DNA of 64,000 nucleotides from Halichondria panicea (Eukaryota; Porifera; Demospongiae; Suberitida; Halichondriidae): the NCBI RefSeq assembly GCF_963675165.1, contig NC_087387.1, forward strand, positions 2,903,501-2,967,500, written 5' to 3'. The notes beneath the pieces were generated by a model. The model searched no databases. It saw only the letters and a program-made list of their open reading frames with translations, and had not been told where the DNA came from. The position numbers and the translations under genes were made by a program. Of this stretch, positions 38,899 through 48,835 are shown in pieces. Numbering within the stretch: the stretch's first letter is position 1; every line of letters begins with the position of its first letter.

Positions 38899-39239
38899 CC
38901 GGTGTCACAGGACACGGCCTCCCCCAGGACAGGAGCTCCGGGGGGGGTTCCGTCCTTAGGATATTTCCTCCCCCCGGAGTTTCTGTCCTAGGACAAAAGC
39001 TCCTACTCCAGGACCAGAGCTCCCCCATTCTGCGGTGCAGGTGAAAGTCAGTCCACAGGTAATCTGAGAGGACTAGTCTAGGCTACGAAGTAACAGCCAT
39101 AGACAAAGCCTAACTAGATGCAATAGATGCTGTATCTATTATGTTATAGATCTCAACACTCAATATATACAACAATGCAAGAGAAAGAAGTACAATAAAT
39201 ATAACCAAAAGTGCACAAATCATAAAGTGATACAACCAG

Positions 39240-40025
39240 AACAAAACCAATCACCTACTGATTCTTTGCGAATTTTGGCACAGCGATATAGTGATACCAC
39301 TCACTATACATTTGTCACACATGACCATATCCTCAAAAGAGTCCGGTCTCTTGCACATGCAGTATATTGTAATGGCAATGGTTTGTGGTGTTGGTCTTTT
39401 GGGCATCGCTTTCTTTGTGCAAGGGAACCGTGAGTTTGCCCTTCTCAAAGCACTTAATGAGATGTGCTCTCATTTTGGCCTCATCAAACACTAGAGAATC
39501 CACATTATCGTTCATAGCAGCGTGATATGCAGCAGCAATGCTAAATAGTCCGCAGTTGATAGCACCATCTTGCTGCTGGAGAGCCACCACAGAAATCAAC
39601 AGCCCATTGCATTGAATTAATGGGCCTTGTGCTATCTGGAGCTCAGTACTTGGGGAAAGCGTTCCATTGAAGCAGCTGTCGTACAAATACAGTTCACCCT
39701 TAAACAGAGAAGTGGCAATCCATGCAGTGCTGTCGTTCTTCAACAAAGAAGATTTTCACAGCTGCATGTACAAGTAAAATTATCCTAATTACATAAACGT
39801 TGTCTTACCTGGGCCTTGATTATTGGAAACTGGTGGAAATGCCTTTAATTGGGCCAAGAGAGTATTATAGCAGCCTTCAAACTTAAGGAATTGCATCGAT
39901 AATAACTGGTGGGCTGCACGCATATGCTTGTCGGAGAGCATACCACCTATTGCACTCAACACTTGTTTGTCAAAGAGGTTTAGATCTAGGGTCTTCAGCC
40001 ACATCGTTCCTATAATCATATACAC
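39240..40025 (-). pseudogene. Ulp1-type cysteine protease and PHD finger remnant of the Ginger element
   Basis: Two exon-like frames lie at about 39809-40010 and 39333-39746. The second has the C48 protease pattern: YLYDSCF carries the Asp and QQDGAINCGLFSIAAAY carries the oxyanion Gln and nucleophile Cys. Where the family has His-Trp, this copy reads TAWIAT, so the catalytic His is missing. A one-base frame change follows, and a PHD-like pattern (CMCKRPDSFEDMVMCDKC) is read in the next frame, itself shifted again before its last Cys/His ligands. It would cleave SUMO-like conjugates if intact; this copy should not. Confidence 0.75.
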
Positions 40026-40194
40026 AGAAGTCTAAGAATTGTACAAGATATATACACAGCTTATACAGAACATTCTACCAAGAAAATAGACATGTTATGA
40101 TATAATATTATTACCTGACTCTTTTGTTTCTTCCTATAGGAGGTGACTTGCAAGGATCTTTTGTGTCAAGAGGGCGCTTATCACGCTTATCTTG

Positions 40195-40370
40195 CTTTTG
40201 AGAGGGTAGGTCAGGCTTTTGAGAGGGTATATGTTAGGCTTTTGAGAGGGTACATCAGGCTTTTGAGAGGGTAGGTCAGGATTTTGAGAGGGTACATCAG
40301 GCTTTTGAGAGGGTAGGTCAGGATTTTGAGAGGGTAGGTCAGGATTTTGAGAGGGTACGTCAGGCATTCG
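40195..40370 (-). repeat. Coding tandem repeat, 8-residue unit
   Basis: On the minus strand about eight units of the form QKPDVPSQ / QNPDLPSQ are encoded by 24-bp DNA repeats. They form a flexible linker between the integrase part and the Ulp1 part of the Ginger-like element. Confidence 0.8.
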
Positions 40371-41546
40371 TTTATTCTTATAGGAGGTGATTTGACTGGA
40401 GAAGAGTGGTTGTCTTCAGAGCCAGGAAGAGTGTTTTCTTCATCGTTGGTTTCTGTAAAATGTTTTAAGCATAATTATATAGCAAGGAACACGACAGAAG
40501 GAGGTTATTGCTAGCCACACTTTACCTGGAGAGTAGTATTCCTTTAGCAGTACCCATTGTAACACTTTTTCAATACTTTGCCGCTCCCAGACTGCAACTC
40601 GTATCTACCCTTGTCAAGGATCTTATGGACAATATATGGACCTTTCCAGGTGCAGTCCATTTTCCCTCCCATTCGATGAGAATTGGCCATATTCTTTAGC
40701 ATGACACTGCTGCCAACTGGATAACTCTACGACAAAAATGGCAAAAATTAAGCTAAAGTTTGCTATATAAAATAATACCTTCAAAGAGTTATGCTTGTTG
40801 TCATACTGCTGCTTCTGTTTTTGCTGTGCAGCAGCAATGTTCTCCTTGGCATTGAGGTGACAGCGGTCACGAATTTCCATCAACCTTCGGAGAATTCCAT
40901 CCATGTCTTCTCCGTCTTCTTCATTTTCAGTCTCCTCTCCACTCAATTGGTCAGCATCTCCTCTATCTTCTATAGCGTCGGCACCATCTCGTTGATCCAT
41001 ATCAAAAGTAACAGCTTTCCGCGGGTGGCGATTGAACATTAGGGAAAAGGGTGTGTACTTTGATGATGCCTACAATAAAAAAAATAATATATGCATGCAT
41101 TTAAAATTTTACCTGTTTTGATATTGTAACAAAGCCGAGCGGTATGCCTTGTATTCGGAACATAATCACAATAGAATGACCTTCAACATTTAATTGCAAC
41201 ACACTGTATAACAAAACACACCTGCTTATATACCAATCTAAGTATCTAGAATGATCTAGAACAAATAAAAGAACAGGAAACAACTAGAAAATCCCTGAGT
41301 CTATTGAGAACAATCTAGAATAAATAAGAACAGTCTGGAACCAATGATCCAAAGGGTTGTCCAATTATGACACCAATAGTCCATAGTACAGAGTACATCA
41401 CAGATATGCGATAGGCATAAAGAGCAGCAGAGAGATGCTGATCCCAGTCATCAGTACTAGAATCGATTACCTTCTTGAGAGTGTTCACTAGAGTCTGGTT
41501 GAAGCGTTCATCAAGGCCATTTGTTTGTGGGTGGTAAGCACTTGAT

Positions 41547-42642
41547 TAGCCTCGATCCCAGGCCGAGTTTTCGCTTTTATAACGGTTAGGCGAACAACTG
41601 GGCCTGGTACTAGTTGTCTGCGCATGCGTCAAATTTTCATTGTATATTTGTGGTCGGCAAAAATATTTAATAAATCAATAATAGAAATTTGTACACAGAA
41701 AATGCACAGAGTGAGTACACAAAAGATGCACATAGGGAGCTGCTTCACAAAGGCCTGGGGAGTTGCCAGTTGTGCTGCAGCACAATTACAGTGACCCAGG
41801 GCAACTTCAGGATGATTGAATGCCTTCCAATTACGTTTCAAAAAGATTTAGCAGGCTGCTGGACTTCTGTGATTCTAGGCCCCAACTCGTAACTCAGTTA
41901 AATTTTGCTTGAGAAAACATAGATTCTCTTGATGTCTCTGAGCTACCCAGCAACGCTCGAATGAGCAGGTCATACTCCAGTCCTGTGAGTATAGGACAAT
42001 ATTAAAAGAAACCAAAGACGGTTAAACCCTTACCTCAAACTGTCCAGTCTCGTCTGTTAGTATAGCCAAGAGGAGCACTGTTGGGATAGCTGGATATTAG
42101 CCATTGCTCCTGTACAGAGAAGTAGACATTTTAAATACGTGTAGATCTATACATATTAAATTTCTCGGTTATAGTGTCATTGTCGACGAGCTGATGATGG
42201 CAGCACCAAGTTCTCTAGCTCACACTCTTCACTTGATCCACCATATTAATGATGAAACTATAGTCTACCTACGTACCGGTAGATCTTGCCAAACATGAAC
42301 AATACTTGATAGCATAGCCATAGGGCCCACACAAAAATATCTGACCTTTAACAAGCTTGACAAAGCTTTATACCTCTTCCCTTGTTGTTCAGTCTTCAGA
42401 ATAAGCTTCAGAGAAGAGAGAAGCTTCAGCTAAGAGCCATTCCAATCGATTCCAATAATGATAAAACGGAAACTGACTTCTAGTACTTGATAGTACACGA
42501 ATATAAATGTCACGAAAGTGAACGAGAATATCCATTCGTCAGAATCTGACGAACGACTGACGCATGCGCAGACAACTAGTACCAGGCCCAGTTGTTCGCC
42601 TAACCGTTATAAAAGCGAAAACTCGGCCTGGGATCGAGGCTA
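41547..42642. mobile_element. 1096-bp inverted-repeat element (TAGCCTCGATCC ends), 9-bp target duplication
   Basis: The arms of about 90 bp start TAGCCTCGATCCCAGGCCG and end in the inverse. GCACTTGAT is duplicated at 41538-41546 and 42643-42651. It carries no recognisable transposase. It split the integrase ORF of the host Ginger element between the second catalytic Asp and the catalytic Glu. Confidence 0.93.
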
Positions 42643-42995
42643 GCACTTGATACGCAGTGCTGTATGTCAGTCAACTGAAAAAGTCGGGTGTTGATTTCGT
42701 TGACAAACTCTCTTCCTTGGTCTGATTGAATTACTTTTGGCTGGCCACCCATGCCTGCAAAATGTGTCAAACAGAAATTTTGCTACACCTTCTGCTGATT
42801 TTGATGGGAGTGGGGCAGCACTTGATACGCAGTGCTGTATGTCAGTCAACTGAAAAAGTCGGGTGTTGATTTCGTTGACAAACTCTCTTCCTTGGTCTGA
42901 TTGAATTACTTTTGGCTGGCCACCCATGCACTGCAAAATGTGTCAAACAGAAATTTTGCTACACCTTCTGCTGATTTTGATGGGAGTGGGGCAGC
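42643..42995. repeat. 177-bp tandem duplication inside the Ginger integrase
   Basis: Two nearly identical units each start CAGCACTTGATACGCAGTGC or close to it and end TGATGGGAGTGGGG. They differ mainly by ATGCCTGCAAAA versus ATGCACTGCAAAA. The target copy of GCACTTGAT used by the 1096-bp element lies at the edge of the first unit. Confidence 0.85.
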
Positions 42996-43806
42996 CTCAG
43001 GCCACTTAGAGAAATAGTCTGAGAGCGTGATAATGTACTTGTTTCCAGAGCTTGTTTCAGGTAGAGGTCCTACCAAGTCAATACCAACTCTGTACCAGAC
43101 CTTTGTCACAGGGATGGGATGTAGTTCTGCTCTGGGCTTCTGCAGTCGGTGATTCGTTCGTTGGCATTTGTCGCAGTGCTTGCAGAGCTGCATGTATGAC
43201 GTCAGCATGTAGGCATTTCCAGTAGAAATCTTGAGCAACCTACATGCATGAAACAGATATAATATTATTGTACTTTATAAGATATGATGATAAATATACC
43301 TTTCCATAAGTCTTGTCTCTCCCAAAATGCATTCCATGCATCCAGTCCATCGTGGCACATGTTTAGTATCCTGCTTTTCTCCTCTTGCTTCACCACAACT
43401 CTTCTCATTCTATGCATGTTAGTGCTGTCCTTCTCAGGCAGGTATAAGCATTGTTGCTGCAGAGCATATCTTTGAACTTTGTGTCTTATACTTCTCTTGT
43501 CATTAGTGGAAAGCCCGTCTCTGTATTTCTTCTGGCCAGCATTGCTAGCAGCAGTCTTGCACAGCAGTATGTCCTCATACTCTTGTTGAGTAGCCATTCT
43601 GATTGCTAACAGTCTATACATTTCGCATGCACGCGCAACGCTAAAGCCGCCTTGACAGGTTTTGACAGGGTACATGTACCCGGATGATATATCCTGGGGG
43701 CGGGGATTCTGTCCTAGAACGAAACCACCGGGGGGGAGGCATTGTCCTAAGACCGCAGGCTCCGGGGGAGAAACTGTCGCCCGGAGGTTCTATCCTATGA
43801 CACCGG

Positions 43807-44493
43807 CTTGAGGATTGATTCGATGTACATTCAATTTAACTTAAATTGTGACCATGACACAATTAATTTTGACAACACTTGTATATACATGCACAGCATT
43901 GCAAGTGTAGATCCCTTGATTTGACTGAATGGAACCGGAGCGACAGCACCTCTCAGTGTGTGTGTGTGTGTGCGTGCGTACACATGCAATGAGGTTTAAA
44001 AAGTAATTCAATAAATTATAGCTAACATAATTATAATACTGGTATATATATTGTTCTTTACATTATAATACTCATTTGAGAGCACTCAATGAGATGGATT
44101 CAATAGCGCAAATTAATCACATGTGGTATATAGTTATTCAGCCTTTCCTCATGCATCACTCAGCCAACTGTATCTCATTCTTGTCATATCTCCCCTGCTA
44201 AATTACCAGATTTGGACTAATAACAAGCTTTTACTATTCATATTGGAGGGGGGAGGATCTGAGCAAGTGTATAATTATTACACCCACAGTTTTCTAAACA
44301 TGTATAGATCTACATGCACACGAATTAATTTACAGCAACTGTATGATGACTACCTGCAAAAAGAAAAGAGCGAATGAAGTTCACTTGAATTCACAATAAT
44401 CATGCATTTCATTGCAGATCCTTTACAGCGGCCGATTATTAATTTTTGTCTTCTGGACTGAAACTAGAAGTAGAAGTAGACACGTGTCCCTAA
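43807..44493. other. Intergenic, GT microsatellite
   Basis: This holds a short GT repeat (about 43957-43980) and otherwise AT-rich sequence. No gene is supported. Confidence 0.45.
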
Positions 44494-46308
44494 CTAAATA
44501 ATATTGTCTTTCTTGATCATATCTGCTGCCTTCTCAGCAATCATTATCGCAGGAGCGTTTGTATTTCCACTGATAATCTCAGGCATGATTGAAGCGTCTG
44601 CTACTCTGAGGTTTGTGAAGCCGTGTACTCTTAGTCTTGGATCCACAACACTGCTCGAGTCAACGCCCATCTTGCACGTGCCCACTGGGTGGTAAACAGT
44701 CAGCACTGTCTGAGTTATGTACCATCTCCAAAAATCATCACTGTCATAGTCATATGAACTATTAGCATTCACAGCAACACACCACATTTCCCCAACAGAT
44801 CTGAAGATATCAAATGACGAGGAGTTTTGGATTCTCTGAGCAATACGTACAGCCTTGAGTAGTACCTCTACATCGTCAGGGTGGCTAAGATAGTTGGGAT
44901 CAATGATCGGGTGTCCAAATGGATCTTTTGGGTCTAGCCGCACCTCACCGACACTCTTTGGATGCAGAAGACAAGGTAGGATGGTTGCTGCCGTGATGGG
45001 GGCATCACTAATAAGCTCACGCCCCATGACCTCGGCCACTTTTTCTTCGTCCATGTTAGCGTTCAATAAACTTTTATGGTCAGCTCCCCCTCCAGCAAAG
45101 TTGAACTGAATGTCAGGCCGTGAGTCAGCGTTCTCCTGTATTCCTGATTGAGCAAACGCATGCGCCTCTAGAGGAGATGCTGAAAGGGGGCCATCACCCA
45201 GAAAAACAAATTTGGCAATATTTGGCAATGTCTCGACAAATGGTTTGGTTAAAGAGAGTCCAGCATGATATGGAATATCAGTAGCAAAGAGAAGATTAGT
45301 CATGACATGATCTTGTAGGTTTTGCCCGACTGGGAGATTTTTTTTTAGTGGTATACCAGCAGTTTTGAGCTGTTCCTTTGGTCCGATTCCTGAAAGCAAA
45401 AGAATATGTGGAGAGCCCACTGTTCCAGCTGACAACACAACCTCTTTCCTCACTCTTATCACAGTTTCCACACCCCCACGCGGCCCCATCAGCCTTACAC
45501 CAGTCACTCTTCCATCACTCGTCTCCAGCGATCGCACAGTTCTCTCTGTGAGTACAAACAAGTTAGGGCGTCGTCGGGCAGGGTGCAAAAAGGCTTGAGC
45601 TGTGCTCCACCGGGCTCCATTCTTGATGTTCTGTTGTGTCAAGCTAACTCCAATTTGAGAATGTCCGTTGTAGTCTATCTCTTTGAATCCTATTTCTTTG
45701 GCTCCACCAACAAAAGCTCTAGCTGCTGGAGTAACGTACTTGGCTTTGTCCACTATCAATGGCCCCCCTATACCGTGGAACTCTTGATCACCGGTGGTCA
45801 ATCGAAAGTCCTCAGATTTCTTGAAGTACGGCAATACATCTTCATACGACCATCCACTTGCCCCATACAACTTTACCCATCGATCATAGTCCTCGCGATT
45901 TCCTCTCGTATATACAATACCGTTTATAGCTCCGGTACCTCCGATTACTTTTCCTCGTGGCCAAGCTGAGCTATTAGACTTGAGTATGCCACAGCAATGT
46001 TTCTGTGGAGCTGTTCTATATTGCCAGTCAATGTCAGTGAGTTGCAGCATGTGACAAGCCAAAGGAATGTGTATTTCGTGCATAGAGTCATGAGGTCCTG
46101 CTTCAATGAGGAGTACTGAGGAGTTTCCATCTTCACTGAGTCTGTTGGCTAGTACACTCCCAGCAGAACCAGCACCCACTATCACATAGTCAAATTCTGT
46201 TGTCAGCACTGCTTTGTAGGGAAGATGTCGTGGAGTCCATGTCAGTAACTGAAAGGCCAGATAGCCAACCACCACAAATAGCAGGGAGCTTGTCAGGAGC
46301 TTGTTCAT
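44494..46308 (-). CDS. GMC oxidoreductase (choline/glucose dehydrogenase-like), intronless
   Basis: A single open frame; the Met at 46308 is chosen because it is followed at once by a hydrophobic segment ([19 protein letters not shown]), a signal anchor or peptide. The upstream in-frame Met at 46401 would add 31 unremarkable residues. The 604-residue protein has the FAD-binding motif [20 protein letters not shown] (about 40-60), ADP-contact LLIEAG, GMC signature 1 ([21 protein letters not shown]-type, with GTG in place of the usual GSS), signature 2 ([16 protein letters not shown]), and the active-site region [11 protein letters not shown] with catalytic His and a later Asn in [19 protein letters not shown]. 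The family oxidises alcohols using FAD; the substrate cannot be told. The lack of introns contrasts with most neighbours. Confidence 0.93.
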   Translation of the reverse strand: MNKLLTSSLLFVVVGYLAFQLLTWTPRHLPYKAVLTTEFDYVIVGAGSAGSVLANRLSEDGNSSVLLIEAGPHDSMHEIHIPLACHMLQLTDIDWQYRTAPQKHCCGILKSNSSAWPRGKVIGGTGAINGIVYTRGNREDYDRWVKLYGASGWSYEDVLPYFKKSEDFRLTTGDQEFHGIGGPLIVDKAKYVTPAARAFVGGAKEIGFKEIDYNGHSQIGVSLTQQNIKNGARWSTAQAFLHPARRRPNLFVLTERTVRSLETSDGRVTGVRLMGPRGGVETVIRVRKEVVLSAGTVGSPHILLLSGIGPKEQLKTAGIPLKKNLPVGQNLQDHVMTNLLFATDIPYHAGLSLTKPFVETLPNIAKFVFLGDGPLSASPLEAHAFAQSGIQENADSRPDIQFNFAGGGADHKSLLNANMDEEKVAEVMGRELISDAPITAATILPCLLHPKSVGEVRLDPKDPFGHPIIDPNYLSHPDDVEVLLKAVRIAQRIQNSSSFDIFRSVGEMWCVAVNANSSYDYDSDDFWRWYITQTVLTVYHPVGTCKMGVDSSSVVDPRLRVHGFTNLRVADASIMPEIISGNTNAPAIMIAEKAADMIKKDNII

Positions 46309-48835
46309 GCTAGATTGCACAGGTAGACCTCTAGCTCTATGCTCTCCTATTAAAATGGAGGGTACAAAAGATGAAAAAAAGTCGATGACGTTGGGCATCA
46401 CGGATAGTCACATTTTTTCGACCGTTGCCAATCCCTTTCCTTACTTTATCTCTGAGCAAAGTAAGCCCTTTTTCTCCTACTGGAGATACTCTTATGGCTA
46501 TGGCCAAGTTGTCAGGCCTGAAGGTAAATAAGACCCCAGAGCTGCAGTGTACTCTGATATTAAAGACCCCTATAGACCCATTGCAGTGGGTGTGGTTTGA
46601 CGGCCGCTTTGATATTTCAATGATAGCCGCCATTTTGGGGTACCACATCAAACAGATTTGTGCAGTTTTTTTTTTACGACCTCTGGTTAATCCTTACACA
46701 TAGATCTACCTCTTTCTGCACCTTTTTCTCATTCGACACACCCAATGTTCCCAGACTCTATCAGGCACCAACTGTTCTGATCAGACAGATATTTACGAAT
46801 GGCCACTAAGCAGCAAAACCAAGGTGAGGTACTCTATTCAGTAAAGGTGTGAGGGCTTGTAAAAGAGATTTCGGTTTAAATAACGTTGCCTATAATATAA
46901 TCATAGTAGGTGTCTCTACATGTATTCACTGGACGGGACCAGAGGAGTTAAGACACGCCTCATGTACGCTCTCAGTAATTAACGCTCCACGTTTCTCGGA
47001 AACTGGGCGACGACCGTGCTCAACAATAATAACTAGGATTTGTGCATGAAAAGTGCGAATGCGATCCCACAGTTTTTTCTCTATAGTGAAAGGATGGTAC
47101 TAATTAACTTATGAATCAGCGATCGCAGTGGGATCCCGGCTCGATAGCTTGAAATTCACCATCAAACCTAGTTTTCAATGTACGTAGGCGCAGGCTATAT
47201 AGAGACGAGTCTGAGGGGGTTAACTGTATTAAAGTTTACAATAATTATTCTAACGTGAAAAAGTGTGAGCGAATACAGCAGTAGATATAACTACCAAGGG
47301 CACCATTAGACTTGCTGGCAAGTCCCACATCCGCAAGGGAAGGGACTGATCAACTGCCTATCAACGAGTTGTTCTCATTTCCTGAATCTCAGTGGCGGAT
47401 CCAGGGGGAGATCCCAGGGTGCCATGGATCCCCCCTTTCAGTCAAGCTATTGTGGCTTTACTACCAGCTACATTGTAGCTACCGTGTAGCGCAACATTTT
47501 CGAGGCACTTATATTTCGTGGATTCTTCACGCTGCGCGCTCGTTAGTTTGGAACCCCCCCTTTTATTTCTGCCACTGGATCTGGTAATGACCAATCACAG
47601 TGCAAAAGCAATGTCATGTGACATATTTGGCCCACGTATTCATTTGTAGTTAGGCTGGAGTTGTTGAGACTAGAAGACAACACCCACCCATTCACCTGAC
47701 ATGATGATGTCTTATAACTAAAACAAATCGATGAAAGGCAGTCGACCAGTCCTTTCTTAGTTGGGCCTGGCCCGACCTCCCCTAGAAAAGTCGGGCCATG
47801 CCCAACTAGTGCCTTCCCATGCAGAAAAGGTTGGAGACGCGTCATCATTCATGTGATTTTCCTAAATTTTTTGCTCACCTTACCGTAAATACTGAACAAG
47901 TTATTGTTATTTCGGGGTGACCAGTAGACTTACTATGGAGTATAGAGTATACATAGTTCATGCAGCGTATTGTCAGACATGAACACTCTATATGTACTGA
48001 TAACTCGTCAGAATGGAGGGGATACCGTATATTAGGGTATATTTCGAAGGTATAAACTTTTGCGGAATGTAAAAATGTCACTCCAGTAAACTAAGTCCAG
48101 TGCAGTGAATAACGGTTTAGGAAGCAGGGGGGCTGAAAAGTTACATGTTTATACTGGAAGCTATAGGAGAGGCTGGCTTGTCACGAAAGATTTGTTTTGC
48201 CCAATTCTGTACGGACCAAATGTTTTGATGTAATTTTGTCCCCGGACAAATTATTTCAGCCTGTATTGTGAAATAAATGTTCAGTCTTCCGCATTTCAAA
48301 AAGAAGAAAGAAATGCATGGCAATAAAACGTGAAGTTAGATCTAGTACAATTGAATGAACTTGAGCAGTGAGTCGGTGGAAAAGCCAATTGCCTTCAAGG
48401 TTTGCTACTAATAAACAGTTGCCAGTGTGAGTCCACAGAAATAGTGGTCACATTTACTAAGTGCTGGGAATGGTAGATTTAGCATCTACTCATTCGCATG
48501 CTATTTCCTTATTTCTTACATATATTAATAGATCTGCTGTACACCGGGTTCCTACTGAGCTATAGGTTATCCATTCAGGGAGCTTATCTAGACAGCTATA
48601 GCCATGCATGCATGCGTGTGAGAAAGTCCCTAAACTTTAACAGCCAGCTGAAACAGCTACCTACTGTCAGTGACCTGGGGGACTGAATATTACAGGTGGT
48701 ATATCTGAATGTCTGCTTTCCAGAATTATTTGGTCCGAAAGACAATATTTCAGTGAATATTTCAGGGAACAAAACATTAGTTTTGTGACATGCACTGCTA
48801 AAATTCATATGTTAACAATTATTATTCAAATTCAG
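46309..48835. other. Intergenic region upstream of the NLR gene
   Basis: It contains remnants of CCGTATAGC-type repeats (near 47482 and 48030). A hairpin at about 47757-47807 pairs TAGTTGGGC with GCCCAACTA and GCCCGAC with GTCGGGC. Open frames at 46337-46651 (minus) and 48498-48686 (plus) have no recognisable homology. The first exon of the NLR gene should lie here but could not be fixed. Confidence 0.4.

Larger units (their letters stand above)
40530..43640 (-). pseudogene. Ginger integrase, broken by frameshifts, a duplication and an insertion
   Basis: From the 5' end (about 43590) a leader with a CHDG zinc-finger start is frameshifted before the rest of its H2C2 motif. CDKCQRTNH and GIDLVGPLPETSSGNKYII (first catalytic Asp) lie at about 42995-43200. 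The second Asp region, QSDQGREFV, lies near 42895 and again near 42720 because 177 bp are tandemly duplicated. The segment with the final Glu lies beyond the foreign insertion, at 41400-41546. The tail includes FNRHPRKAV (about 41035) and a GPY-like WKGPYIVHKIL stretch (about 40640). Confidence 0.8.
38899..43806 (-). mobile_element. Degenerate Ginger-type DNA transposon, 4.9 kb
   Basis: Both tips read CCGGTGTCA inward and continue as imperfect, GC-rich inverted arms of over 100 bp with repeated GTCCTAGGAC-like palindromes. Coding remnants run on the minus strand in the order zinc-binding H2C2 and integrase core, GPY-like tail, Pro/Ser-rich octapeptide repeats, Ulp1 protease, PHD finger. There is no reverse transcriptase, gag or LTR. 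The combination of inverted ends, Gypsy-like integrase, Ulp1 and PHD fits the Ginger1 group as I recall its description. The copy is dead: it has several frameshifts, a 177-bp internal duplication and a 1096-bp foreign insertion. No target duplication was found. Confidence 0.8.

Noticed and set aside
38899-43806. Retrovirus or Gypsy LTR retrotransposon
   Set aside because: The integrase is Gypsy-like, but there is no gag, protease, reverse transcriptase, LTR or primer site, and the ends are inverted.
46337-46651. 104-codon minus-strand frame upstream of the GMC gene
   Set aside because: It overlaps the GMC upstream region in another frame with no homology, and no splice link to the GMC frame was found.
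48498-48686. Possible first exon of the NLR gene
   Set aside because: No donor in a compatible phase could be tied to the acceptor at 48835, and the sequence shows no domain.
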